From Bacillota bacterium (lineage in GTDB: Bacteria; Bacillota; Limnochordia; DTU080), in the NCBI GenBank assembly GCA_012838035.1, contig DUQB01000043.1, positions 1-33,423 of the forward strand: a stretch of DNA of 33,423 nt. The letters are read 5' to 3'. How positions within the stretch are numbered: position 1 is the stretch's first letter; the number at the start of each line of letters is the position of its first letter. Below the pieces are notes generated by a model that was not told the origin of the DNA, ran no database searches, and was given only the letters and a program-made list of their open reading frames with translations. The position numbers and the translations under genes are program-made. This document shows, in pieces, positions 1-8,243 of this stretch.

Positions 1-1434
1 AGTCAAAACAAGACGACAGCGACTGCATGTGTCGCCGGGTCTCGGCGCGCCGCTACGCCAAAAGCGCCGCTCTTCCGCCTCTATTTCCCACATTCCCCAT
101 GGCGCCGCGGCCAACAGGCCTGTGGAAAGGAGACGATGCGCTTCACCGGCCTCCCTCAAGCTGGTCGCGCCCATCAGCCATCCCAACATCCCCCTACCTT
201 TTACATATGTGAGCACATGCTCCGCCATCTGCCGCAGCGTAATGGATTCCGCGCCTACATGCGGCAATTCGGCCCGTCGCATTAAATTGAGTTTGCTATA
301 CCAATGCGGCGTTAGTTGCACGTCGTAACCCGCAGTCAGCTCCCGATAACCCATTTGCAAAGGTGCGGCGCCAAGCGGTGCAAAGCCTGTCGGTACCACC
401 CGGTAATCCCAACCGGCCCGACCATATGGGGTCTGCCAGCGGCCTCCTAAGTGAGCAGCGGCAACCTGAATGTCGGCGGTAGTGTTCAGCCAAGTTCCGA
501 CCAGTTGCAAGCCCTCATACGGCTGCCAGGCCAAGCCTACTCCCAGCATGTGTTGCTTGGCCGGAATACGGCCTCCCCATTCGGGATCTTCCGGAGAGGA
601 TGTGTTTTTTAGCGCAGCCCACGCCCGCTCTTGGCCTATGACGAAGTCCACTCGTGTCCGTGCTTCTTGCCAGGAGCCCAAGGCGATGGTCGTCAGACGC
701 GGCTGAGCCGCCTCAAACTCATATTCAACATCAATTACAGTCCCGAAAGGTACGGGCGTAGCAAAGGTAATACTACCAAGTTCGTAATCAATGTCATAAT
801 CTAACTCGGATTGCATGAGAACACCGTCTACGTAAACGCGCTCCGAATGGCTCACTAAGGGTAGGTGCTGTGCGGGCAGAAGGTACGGACCAGGGCGGCC
901 GATCCCCAATAGCTGGTGTTTAGCGGGAATGCCCAGGGGAGCGCCGACAGCAAGTTGTAATTGCAGCTGCCGATTGTTGACGGCGGTCAGCAGTTGGGCG
1001 CCTGTGAGCAGACGACTCCATGCAAGTAAACCGCCTGCCGGCGACTCTATAGCCCGCGTCCCGATAAACAACTCCGTATCTGCTTTGTTTAACTGTAAGC
1101 GAAAAGCGTTGCGCATCGACAATGTGGTATTTAAGCTGCCGGTCATCCGCCAGTTTTGCGCCACGGTACCCTGAGCATCCAGGATAATCTGGTTCCGAAG
1201 CCGATTTTCCACAAACAGATCGGTATCCAGGGCGTACTGTTCTTTATCACCCAACACCTGGTTCGAATGCGTGCGTAAACGATACATACCCTGTATCGTT
1301 ACTGCCGCGCTGCTGCTCAAGCTATACAAGGCAAAACCGAAAAAAACGCTCAAATAAGCAAATCTCCGGCCCCACCGCAGACGTTGTCGGTTTCTGGGTG
1401 TAGTTTTCCGTGCGTGCTGTGTTTTTTGCGGCAT
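1..1434 (-). CDS. Exported strand-rich protein, probably outer-membrane/surface (partial, 3' end outside window)
   Basis: The minus-strand frame is open from an ATG at 1434 to the left edge, 478 codons with no stop, so the C-terminus lies outside the window. The N-terminus is very basic (about 27 residues rich in Arg/Lys/Gln) followed by a hydrophobic stretch ending near SSSAA, consistent with an export signal. The mature part has alternating short polar/hydrophobic strands. It contains a segment VYVDGVLMQ...DYDIDYELGSITF, a 'described link' motif that I know from large exported and outer-membrane proteins, followed by strand-rich sequence such as GLAWQPYEGLQLVGTW. A GGGAG ribosome site lies about 12 bases upstream, with a good promoter before it. 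I cannot assign a function. A beta-barrel or barrel-associated role is inference from strand pattern and from similar architecture at 18523-20814. Confidence 0.75.
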   Translation of the reverse strand, partial: MPQKTQHARKTTPRNRQRLRWGRRFAYLSVFFGFALYSLSSSAAVTIQGMYRLRTHSNQVLGDKEQYALDTDLFVENRLRNQIILDAQGTVAQNWRMTGSLNTTLSMRNAFRLQLNKADTELFIGTRAIESPAGGLLAWSRLLTGAQLLTAVNNRQLQLQLAVGAPLGIPAKHQLLGIGRPGPYLLPAQHLPLVSHSERVYVDGVLMQSELDYDIDYELGSITFATPVPFGTVIDVEYEFEAAQPRLTTIALGSWQEARTRVDFVIGQERAWAALKNTSSPEDPEWGGRIPAKQHMLGVGLAWQPYEGLQLVGTWLNTTADIQVAAAHLGGRWQTPYGRAGWDYRVVPTGFAPLGAAPLQMGYRELTAGYDVQLTPHWYSKLNLMRRAELPHVGAESITLRQMAEHVLTYVKGRGMLGWLMGATSLREAGEAHRLLSTGLLAAAPWGMWEIEAEERRFWRSGAPRPGDTCSRCRLVLT

Positions 1435-1457
1435 AGATTGCTACGACTCCCTTTATG

Positions 1458-1485
1458 AAAATAAGTAGCGTATGCTAGGCGTCAA
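1458..1485 (-). promoter_or_regulatory. Sigma-A-type promoter of the left-edge gene
   Basis: Read on the minus strand, TTGACG (1480-1485) and TATTTT (1458-1463) are separated by 16 bases. The expected transcript start is near 1451, giving a leader of under 20 bases before the ATG at 1434. Confidence 0.5.
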
Positions 1486-1806
1486 CCTGCCCCGTTAGGC
1501 CAATCGCATGCTATGCAACTTCGCTACCTGGGGTTAAAGTACCTTGAACGACGCTCTGCCTTGTTTTGGCGGAAATAGTAACAAAAAGGAAACTAAGGTT
1601 TCAGCCCCTTCTCTTCCTCATTTCCACACATTATGCTACAGTAAAGATGGGCAACAAAATGTCCCCGAGGGATATTTTTTGCCCCGCTGCATGTGCGCAT
1701 GTTTTCACCTGCCACACCCCTTTGTAAGGAATTATTTCTAATAGAATGGGAGTGTGAACCGCATGATCTGCCCGCTGAAGAACCGCAACATCAATCCCAG
1801 CCGCTG

Positions 1807-2100
1807 TTATTGTGCCCGTATTTCGGCGGTCTGCGCAACCAGGGCGTTCTTTGTTTCCATGTCAACAGGCTTCTCCGGTACGAAATCGTAGGTCGCTTCT
1901 AAAGTAATCTCCTCATCACCTCACGCCTTTATCTGCGCTCGGTAACCGCATGTTACATAGCTGCCGTGATCATCTCTTCACTTCCATCAGCGCGTCTATG
2001 TGGTTACCGAGCATTGCCATATTCAAATCGCCTGCAAACCAGCATTGTTAATAAAGAGTGTCAATTTGCTTCCGGCAGCAGGACATTGTTACCCCTACTC
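1807..2100 (-). pseudogene. Possible decayed coding remnant
   Basis: No intact gene is visible between 1435 and 2290. On the minus strand, protein-like stretches can be read in different frames: KLTLFINNAGLQ (from about 2090), then GDLNMAMLGNHIDALMEVKR (to about 1965), then EITLEATYDFVPEKPVDMET (from about 1912) ending at a TAA at 1807-1809. Joining them needs frameshifts and passing an in-frame TGA. Family not recognised. It may be a degraded phage or other accessory gene, or chance; the long inverted repeat at 1937-2012 lies inside it. Confidence 0.25.
1937..2012. repeat. Long imperfect inverted repeat in intergenic DNA
   Basis: The arm at 1937-1947 (GCTCGGTAACC) pairs perfectly over 11 bp with 2002-2012 (GGTTACCGAGC). 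A further 6 bp pair inside (ACATAG 1955-1960 with CTATGT 1996-2001), separated from the outer left arm by a 7-base bulge. The loop is 35 bases. There is no T-run after either arm, so it is not a simple terminator. It could be a structured RNA, a protein site or the remnant of a small mobile element. Confidence 0.5.
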
Positions 2101-2129
2101 GAATTTGGTTAGCACACACATTATATGTA

Positions 2130-2158
2130 AGCAAATAGTTGGCATGCAAATTATTGCT
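2130..2158. promoter_or_regulatory. Candidate MarR operator (imperfect palindrome over the -35)
   Basis: An imperfect palindrome centred on GCATGC (about 2142-2147) has arms AGCAAATAGTTGG and CAAATTATTGCT; the ends AGCAA/TTGCT pair with a one-base offset. It covers the -35 hexamer of the promoter upstream of the marR gene, the usual position for autorepression by MarR proteins. Binding is inferred only from position and symmetry. Confidence 0.35.
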
Positions 2159-2167
2159 GTGCATAGT
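2139..2167 (+). promoter_or_regulatory. Promoter of the marR-ABC-DUF1854 operon
   Basis: TTGGCA (2139-2144) and CATAGT (2162-2167) are spaced 17 bases apart, 5/6 and 4/6 matches to the sigma-A consensus. The implied leader is about 115 bases before the first start codon and includes a small GGCCG/CGGCC hairpin. Confidence 0.45.
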
Positions 2168-2290
2168 AATGGGGATAAACGGCCGGGCAAGTGCGGCCAT
2201 CAGCCTGAAAGGCGTGGTCGGTCACGCAGCGTGCCGCTCTAAGCGTGTCCCCACCGCCTATGCGCTTGTCGTTTCAAGGAGGTGATGTTT

Positions 2291-2731
2291 TTGCACCAGC
2301 ACGAACAGACGAAAGTGACCAACCGGTTGTTGATGCGTACTTATTGGAAGCTGAAGCGCTCCATGCGCAGTTGGCTCGAACCTTTCGCTCTGACTCCGGC
2401 GCAATTTCAGGTACTGTCGCGCACAAACACGGAAGGCGTGCCGCTGACGAAAATAGCTGAGGCCATGCATACCGACCTCAGCACGGTCAACGGCATCGTG
2501 AATCGCCTCGAACGCTCAGGTTTCGTCAGTCGGCAAAGAAGCACAAGTGACCGACGCATCTGTTATGTAAAACTCACCCCTGAGGGCAAACAAGTCTGGG
2601 ATGAAGTCAAACCGATCCATGTCGAGTGGCTGCATCAGTGTTATGATGCGTTATCTCCGGAAGAACTCGATACCTTACAGACTCTGCTGCGCAAGCTGGC
2701 TAGTCATGTTGCGTCAGGCGAAAACACTTAG
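2291..2731 (+). CDS. MarR-family transcriptional regulator
   Basis: A 146-residue winged-helix regulator of normal MarR length. The recognition region (about residues 57-90) reads AMHTDLSTVNGIVNRLERSG followed by the wing FVSRQRSTSDRRICYVKLTPEG, with the typical DxR of the wing, and amphipathic dimerisation helices at both ends. The start chosen is TTG at 2291: the near-perfect Shine-Dalgarno AAGGAGGTGAT (2276-2286) lies 8 bases before it, while GTG 2282 and ATG 2285 overlap or abut that sequence. It is five bases upstream of the ABC exporter gene and almost certainly co-transcribed. MarR proteins usually respond to small molecules and repress adjacent exporters, so control of the transporter is the obvious inference; the ligand is unknown. 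Confidence 0.9.
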   Translation: MHQHEQTKVTNRLLMRTYWKLKRSMRSWLEPFALTPAQFQVLSRTNTEGVPLTKIAEAMHTDLSTVNGIVNRLERSGFVSRQRSTSDRRICYVKLTPEGKQVWDEVKPIHVEWLHQCYDALSPEELDTLQTLLRKLASHVASGENT

Positions 2732-2736
2732 AGAAG

Positions 2737-5115
2737 GTGAATGATCCCTTGATTCCAGGAAGCAGTGAACAGCGTCCCCGACCGACGGACCCTGTGCAAC
2801 TTAGCGATCAGGCTGCAAACCTAGTTCAAGAGAAGCTCGGCGCCGGCGAAGAAATACTCCATGTTTACAACACCGATATGTTGATGACGGGACAGTACGG
2901 TACGGAGTGGCTGGTGCTGACCCCGAAACAAGTGATGGCAGTGCGCGAAAACGAGATTACGGCACTGCCGCTTGTCAGTATGGAAAACATTTCCGTAATT
3001 GATTTCCAGGGAAACAGCATTCTGCGCGTCATCGCGGAGCATCAAGCCTACGACCTGGTTCGCTTTACACGTACGCTAGCGAATAATTTCGCCGGCGTGC
3101 CGTTGTTAATGGAGGAACTTGCTCAGCGTGCCGCACATGACGACCGCGTTTTAGTGGACCGGAGCGAACGTTGGAAAGCCAAGTCGCGTCATACCCACCG
3201 CTGTCCCAAATGCGGCGGCGTTATTCCCAGACGTCACCGGGTCTGCCTGGCATGTCTGAACAAGCGCAAACTACTGGTTCGACTTACCAGTTACGTCGTA
3301 CCGCACATGCGCTTGGCCATTACGGCATCCATTCTCTTAGTCGTCACTACCGTCATCGGGCTGCTGTCGCCGCTGATTATGCGCAGTATCATGGACTCGG
3401 TGCTGGTACCTGCCACGCAAGCCGTAATGCAAGGCAACGAAGTAGTAGCAGTCATTGCCGAAGGCTCCGCCAACAGCAACGACATCTTGGCTCGGTTGCT
3501 TTCCCCACTGGCCCAGCCGGGTACGTTCTCGTTGCTGGCGCTGCTCTGCGCCCTGTTGTTCTTCTCACACACCACAGCGGCGGCGTTGGAAGCCTGGCGA
3601 CATTTCATCATATCGCGTTTAGGTCAAGTCATCACTTTCACGATTCGCAATCATATGTACGCACATCTGCAAAAACTTTCTCTGAGCTATTTCACCAGAG
3701 AAGATACCGGGCGGATTATGCAACGCGTCACCAACGATGTTCGTCGCCTGCAGGATTTCCTCAGCAACGGGCTGCAGGACGTGGTGCAGGACATCATCAA
3801 GCTGGCTTCCATCGTCACCATGTTATTGATGATGAGCCCGAAGCTGACGTTGATGATCATGATTCCCACGCCGTTTTTGATCATCACGACGATCTGGTTC
3901 AGCCGCAAACTGCGTCGTGTTTATATGGCGTTATGGAAACGCTATGACGGCGTAAGCTCCATCCTTGCCGACACCATTCCAGGCATGCGCGTCGTCAAGG
4001 CCTTTGCCCAGGAAGAAAGAGAAGTGGCCCGCTTTGAGGAACGAAGTTCCGATCTGCTTTCAGGTGAGTTGGGCGCGGCCAAAATCAACTCGGTGTACGG
4101 TCCGCTAATGGGCACCATCACGTATATACCTACGGTGATGATCTGGTTGCTCGGCGGTATGCGCGTCATGGACGGAACGCTTTCCATAGGCGACCTCACT
4201 GCTTTTAACGTCTACATGCAGCAGTTTTACCAACCGGTCCGCAACCTGTGCAATCTCAATCGACGCTTCCAACAGACCGCGAGTTCGGCGGAGCGCGTCT
4301 TCGACGTGCTGGACACTGAACCCGAGGTACAGGATGGCGTCACTCTGCCGGCGATGCCCCCGCTTAAGGGACGCGTGGAATTCCGTAACGTCACCTTTGG
4401 GTACGAACCCGGCGCGCCGGTGCTGAAGAATCTGAACTTCACCGTAGAACCCGGCGAAATGATCGGCTTGGCCGGCCACAGCGGCGCTGGTAAAAGCACG
4501 CTCATCAACATGATCACGGCTTTCTACACGGCAGATGACGGCACGGTCTTAGTCGACGACGTCGATATCAGCCAGGTCGATCCCAAATCGCTGCGCAGCC
4601 AAATCGGCGTGGTACTGCAAGATCCGTTCCTGTTCAACGGTACCATTGCGGCCAATATCGCCTACGGCAAGCCCGACGCCTCACGACAGGAGATCATCGC
4701 CGCGGCGAAGGCGGCCAATGCGCACGAGTTTATCATTCGTTTCCCCGACGGTTACGATACCCAAGTGGGCGAACGCGGCGCACGGCTGTCCGGTGGTGAG
4801 CGACAACGTCTGGCCATCGCCAGAGCCATCCTCAAGGATCCTAAGATCTTGATCCTGGACGAAGCAACCGCATCCGTAGACACTGAAACCGAAGCGAAAA
4901 TCCAAGAGGCGTTGGAACGCTTGATTCACGGCCGGACTACGTTCGCTATCGCGCACCGCCTATCAACGCTGCGCAATGCCAACCGACTGTTCATTTTAGA
5001 ACACGGTGAAATCGCTGAAATGGGTACGCACGATGAACTCATCAACAAGCCCGACGGCATCTATGCCCGCCTGGTCAACATTCAATCCGAGCTGGCCAAG
5101 GTCAAGGTGGTATAA
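2737..5115 (+). CDS. ABC exporter (TM + ATPase fusion) with N-terminal accessory domain and zinc ribbon
   Basis: A 792-residue half-exporter. Residues 1-150 form a soluble domain (strand-rich, WLVLTPKQVMAV..., possibly PH-like). Next is a treble of basic residues with a CPKC (156-159)/CLAC (170-173) zinc ribbon, six predicted membrane helices from about 190 to 490, then a nucleotide-binding domain with Walker A GHSGAGKS (580-587), signature LSGGE (684-688), Walker B ending D708-E709 and the H-loop His740. Standard exporters of this type are about 580-600 residues, so the N-terminal 180 residues are extra. This architecture followed by a DUF1854 gene matches the family annotated as cyanophycin metabolism-associated ABC transporters; no cyanophycin gene is in this window. 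The annotated GTG 2737 has GAGAAG immediately before it; TTG 2749 is better spaced from that site and may be the real start. Substrate unknown. Confidence 0.93.
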   Translation: MNDPLIPGSSEQRPRPTDPVQLSDQAANLVQEKLGAGEEILHVYNTDMLMTGQYGTEWLVLTPKQVMAVRENEITALPLVSMENISVIDFQGNSILRVIAEHQAYDLVRFTRTLANNFAGVPLLMEELAQRAAHDDRVLVDRSERWKAKSRHTHRCPKCGGVIPRRHRVCLACLNKRKLLVRLTSYVVPHMRLAITASILLVVTTVIGLLSPLIMRSIMDSVLVPATQAVMQGNEVVAVIAEGSANSNDILARLLSPLAQPGTFSLLALLCALLFFSHTTAAALEAWRHFIISRLGQVITFTIRNHMYAHLQKLSLSYFTREDTGRIMQRVTNDVRRLQDFLSNGLQDVVQDIIKLASIVTMLLMMSPKLTLMIMIPTPFLIITTIWFSRKLRRVYMALWKRYDGVSSILADTIPGMRVVKAFAQEEREVARFEERSSDLLSGELGAAKINSVYGPLMGTITYIPTVMIWLLGGMRVMDGTLSIGDLTAFNVYMQQFYQPVRNLCNLNRRFQQTASSAERVFDVLDTEPEVQDGVTLPAMPPLKGRVEFRNVTFGYEPGAPVLKNLNFTVEPGEMIGLAGHSGAGKSTLINMITAFYTADDGTVLVDDVDISQVDPKSLRSQIGVVLQDPFLFNGTIAANIAYGKPDASRQEIIAAAKAANAHEFIIRFPDGYDTQVGERGARLSGGERQRLAIARAILKDPKILILDEATASVDTETEAKIQEALERLIHGRTTFAIAHRLSTLRNANRLFILEHGEIAEMGTHDELINKPDGIYARLVNIQSELAKVKVV

Positions 5116-5158
5116 AGCCTGTATGCAGTAAATAGCACAGCTTTAGGAGGGAATTACA

Positions 5159-5713
5159 GTGCCCGGCACGACACCGTGGAGAGCAGCCGTCAACAGTCAT
5201 GCTTCTGCAACGAGCTTAGCCACGAAGCTCTTTGCAGAGCTGGATGCCATACCGGAAGACAGCATTGAGGCGCGCCTCAACAACCGCAATGAACTGGTGC
5301 TGACGATCGGAGAAGACACCTACGAAAACGTACGCCTAATACGTTGTTTTCCCCGTTCGGACAAACAGCGTCATATAGCTGTTGTCGACGCGGATGATAA
5401 TGAGATCGGCATTATCGAAGATCTGGCCAAGTGCCGACCGGAGACGCGTCAGCTGTTGGAAAAGCTGCTCGACATAGCTTACCACATACCCCAAATAAAG
5501 AAGATCAACAAGATCACCATGCGGGGCTTCATACCAGTTTGGAATGTAGAGACCGATCGCGGTCACCATGTTTTCGAGCTGCGTTCTCGCAGAGAACTGG
5601 TAAAAATAGATGATCGCATTTTATTGCGCGATGCGGACGGCAACAACTATGAGATCGAAAACTACAAGGCGCTCGATAAACATAGCCGCGCTTTAATTGA
5701 GCAAGAGATTTAA
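5159..5713 (+). CDS. DUF1854 family protein, partner of the ABC exporter
   Basis: A 184-residue soluble protein with the DUF1854 pattern: NELVLTIGEDTYENVRLIRCFP, then HIAVVDADDNEIGIIEDLAK, then a helical stretch RQLLEKLLDIAYHIPQIKKI and the strand-rich end RGHHVFELRSRRELVKIDDR. The GTG start at 5159 has GGAGG at 5146-5150, 8 bases upstream. It follows the exporter by 43 bases in the same direction, and the pair recurs in other bacteria where DUF1854 proteins are named cyanophycin metabolism-associated. The molecular role is not known; an accessory or regulatory subunit of the exporter is inference. Confidence 0.88.
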   Translation: MPGTTPWRAAVNSHASATSLATKLFAELDAIPEDSIEARLNNRNELVLTIGEDTYENVRLIRCFPRSDKQRHIAVVDADDNEIGIIEDLAKCRPETRQLLEKLLDIAYHIPQIKKINKITMRGFIPVWNVETDRGHHVFELRSRRELVKIDDRILLRDADGNNYEIENYKALDKHSRALIEQEI

Positions 5714-5743
5714 AGCTCAGGCCGAGTCAACCCTGTGGTAACG

Positions 5744-5783
5744 AAAAACGCCGCTACGCAGATCGCGCGTAGCGTCGTTTTTT
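5744..5783. terminator. Bidirectional rho-independent terminator
   Basis: AACGCCGCTACGC (5747-5759) pairs with GCGTAGCGTCGTT (5767-5779), one mismatch in 13, loop 7. It is followed by a T-run on the plus strand (5778-5783) and preceded by five A's (5744-5748), which give a T-run on the minus strand. It serves the DUF1854 operon and the convergent AsmA-like gene, whose TAA stop (5782-5784) overlaps the T-run. Confidence 0.8.
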
Positions 5784-7935
5784 ATGCGCCCAAGCGAATT
5801 ATACTCACCCGGCGATCAGCAATGCGCAGCTCTAGCTGGAGACCGTGCCGGGCGGGCATGCCCGGATCGGTTAAAAACAGCTTCAGATGAGCCTGGGGAT
5901 CGCCAATCGCCCCTGCCAAATCCACGGAACCGTGCACCGCGCCGTCTACTAAAGCGGCAGGCACTCTATAGCCCCCCATGGCCAGCAAAGCGCTCAACGA
6001 TTCGTTTTCCAGCGCCAGGCGTACGTCCAGCTGCGGATTTTGCCACAAATGGCGCAATTCCCCGGACAGCCGCCAGTCACCGCCTTGTTTTGTCCGTGCA
6101 TGTAAGCCGCTGGAGACCAGATGCCCATCGGCAAAGGTGACCGGACCGGATAGCTCTTCAAACATGGCTTTGCCCAATTGCAGGCGGTGTGCCGACATCT
6201 GCCCCCGCACCTGCGGGTTGGTTGCGCTGCCCTGCAGGTCTCCTTGGAACGAAAAATCGCCGCGCCAATCGGTTGCCAGTTGCTTAAGATGCTCAATGCG
6301 CTCTAAGGCCCAATCAGAAACGGTTACATGCATATCAAGCGCACTGCCGTCCAGGGCCGCCGTGCCCGTCACGAGCAATTCACCTGTAGCGGCGCGTGCC
6401 TTTACATCCTGTAGCGCCAATTGCCCGTCTCCCCAACGGAACCGCCCCTGTGCCCAATCTAACGCCTCGCCGAACAGGTAAGCATCTTGCACCGTTACGT
6501 CGCCTGTGGTCACCACTTGCGAAAAAGGCCCCTGAAAGGTCAGCGTACCATCCATCTCGCCCGTAGCGTCCAGCGATAATCCCAACACCGCAAGCAAGTC
6601 CTCAACACGCCCGGCCGTACTGATGAGTCGACCGTCGATGGTCGGATCGGCGGCTGCCGGTTGATCTAACTCACCCTGCAACTGATAACGCGCCCGCCCT
6701 TTAGTGATTTCGATTTGATCAAACTGCATGCGCTCCCTTGTCAAGGTGAGAAAACCGGCGGCGGAGTCGACATCCTGATGCCACACTTGGCCTGTGTCCA
6801 TCGTCAAACGACCGGATAACACCGGTTGAGCAAAAGTGCCTGTAACCTCGCCGTTAAACGCCGCTTGACCCGCAATGCCCCATATCGCCACAAGCGGTAT
6901 GTCGGCCGGTAGAGCCAGATCCTGGGCCGCCAACGCTAACTGTAAACTTTGCCCCATAGTGCGTCCGGACGCCGTGAGCTTGCCTGTAGGCGTATTGACT
7001 TCGAGAGCGTCCACCTGCCATCCCCCCGGTATGCTCATCAAACTAGCCGTCGCTTTGGTTAGCTCGAGGTACTGGGTGGGCGTCGTGTTGGGCCAAGCCA
7101 GCTTCGCAGCGTGCAATTCGAGCCGAGCCGTCGTTGCCGGCGCCTGCAACGTACCTTCTACCTGCACTTGTCCATCTAATGTGCCCCGCCCGGCTACAGT
7201 GAAGTAGGGATACCAAGCCAAGGCGTCCGCCAATAGCCAATCCGCCGCTTTTATCTGGGCGGAAATATCGCCTGATGCCTGCAGTTCGCCATAAGCCAGC
7301 AGTTGTCCGGCGCCGCGCATAACCTGCAGGCGTTTCACCTGGATGGCTTGGTCGCTGCTATGCACGGTAGCATTAACCTGCAACGCTCCGGGTGCGCCTG
7401 CGCCGTCCAACAATACACGGCCGCGGCGTATATGCACGGTCAATGCGGGCCAAGAAGAACTCACTTTAGGCGGAGCCGGCTTCGCCGCTAGCCGCTTCGC
7501 GCCGCCGCCCGCTCGTCTGGATTGCGCTTCAGCAGGCCGAACATACTCCATATAGGCATCATATTCCATCACGATTTCCGGCGCGATCAGCTGAATCTGT
7601 TTGATGCCGGCCAAGTGGTCATTACGCAACACGCTCAGCAAGTCAAAATCTAAATACACTTCATCGATGTGCATGCGGGTGATGCCGTCTATCTGCGCCG
7701 TAGTTACATCCACATTAGTGAGCGCTAAACGCAAAGGCCCCTGGAAGCGGACGCTTTCTACATCAATCTCAAGCGGCAGATATTGCTCCAACAGGCTGAT
7801 ACCACGTGCGGCCAACATAGCCGGAACAGGGCCTTCTCCCATGCTGCTCAGACCGACATACACAGCGGCGAAGAAGCAGACCGCGATGGCCGCGCCTAAC
7901 CATAAACGTCTGTTGAATTGTAGACGAGCCGACAT
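5782..7935 (-). CDS. AsmA/TamB-like envelope protein
   Basis: A 717-residue membrane-anchored protein. The ATG at 7935 has AAGGAGGG about 7 bases upstream, better than the upstream extension of the open frame to 8067. One N-terminal membrane segment (about residues 10-30) is followed by repetitive beta-strand sequence of the AsmA/TamB/DUF490 kind: an early YLDFDLLSVLRN...IKQIQLIAPEIVMEYD segment, then many units of the form 'G-layer, x-x-G-x-L, DGTLTFQGPFSQ'. Family members form long hydrophobic grooves that bridge inner and outer membranes, for lipid transport or barrel assembly, and are typical of diderm cells. At 717 residues it is shorter than TamB (over 1000), and it stops within a repeat (ADRRVSIIRLGA) without the usual conserved C-terminal domain. 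It shares a bidirectional terminator with the plus-strand DUF1854 operon. Confidence 0.75.
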   Translation of the reverse strand: MSARLQFNRRLWLGAAIAVCFFAAVYVGLSSMGEGPVPAMLAARGISLLEQYLPLEIDVESVRFQGPLRLALTNVDVTTAQIDGITRMHIDEVYLDFDLLSVLRNDHLAGIKQIQLIAPEIVMEYDAYMEYVRPAEAQSRRAGGGAKRLAAKPAPPKVSSSWPALTVHIRRGRVLLDGAGAPGALQVNATVHSSDQAIQVKRLQVMRGAGQLLAYGELQASGDISAQIKAADWLLADALAWYPYFTVAGRGTLDGQVQVEGTLQAPATTARLELHAAKLAWPNTTPTQYLELTKATASLMSIPGGWQVDALEVNTPTGKLTASGRTMGQSLQLALAAQDLALPADIPLVAIWGIAGQAAFNGEVTGTFAQPVLSGRLTMDTGQVWHQDVDSAAGFLTLTRERMQFDQIEITKGRARYQLQGELDQPAAADPTIDGRLISTAGRVEDLLAVLGLSLDATGEMDGTLTFQGPFSQVVTTGDVTVQDAYLFGEALDWAQGRFRWGDGQLALQDVKARAATGELLVTGTAALDGSALDMHVTVSDWALERIEHLKQLATDWRGDFSFQGDLQGSATNPQVRGQMSAHRLQLGKAMFEELSGPVTFADGHLVSSGLHARTKQGGDWRLSGELRHLWQNPQLDVRLALENESLSALLAMGGYRVPAALVDGAVHGSVDLAGAIGDPQAHLKLFLTDPGMPARHGLQLELRIADRRVSIIRLGA

Positions 7936-8243
7936 GGTACCGCCCTCCTTTTTGCACAGACAATTTGCCGTATGGAACACGGCAGTAGCTTCATATCTCT
8001 GGTTAGACGCCTCTTTTTCGAAACCTTTAGGTAATGTCGGGCAACATTGGCATGGGTTAGGCAACATTGGTAATTAAAGGTTGCTGCGGGATAGTCGGTT
8101 ACCTGATTAAACCGTGATTGGGTATAATTCACACCTGGTAAAGCCCTACTGCGTCGGAGGTTGAGCGAAACGGCGTCGTGTTGCTCCAGGTTTACGCCGT
8201 AGCCCGGCTGCGAGTTGTACGGAGTCCGCACCGGAGACCCCTG
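7936..8243 (-). other. Intergenic region upstream of the AsmA-like gene
   Basis: About 308 bases between the prepilin peptidase stop and the AsmA-like start. It contains two 11-bp direct repeats (separate entry) and no convincing gene; the open frame at 7896-8231 is low-complexity and lacks a ribosome site. No clear -35/-10 pair was found. Confidence 0.5.
8040..8070. repeat. Two 11-bp direct repeats 20 bp apart
   Basis: GGCAACATTGG occurs at 8040-8050 and again at 8060-8070, exactly two helical turns apart and on the same strand, about 105 bases upstream of the AsmA-like start codon. This spacing is typical of sites for a dimeric or response-regulator-type activator. No regulator for it is recognisable in the window. 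Confidence 0.4.

Noticed and set aside
1544-2242. Several plus-strand open frames of 65-80 codons
   Set aside because: None has a convincing ribosome site and the frames overlap each other and the inverted repeat; compositions are not protein-like.
7896-8231. 111-codon minus-strand open frame upstream of the AsmA-like gene
   Set aside because: No ribosome site, overlaps the better-supported AsmA-like start, and covers the direct-repeat control region.
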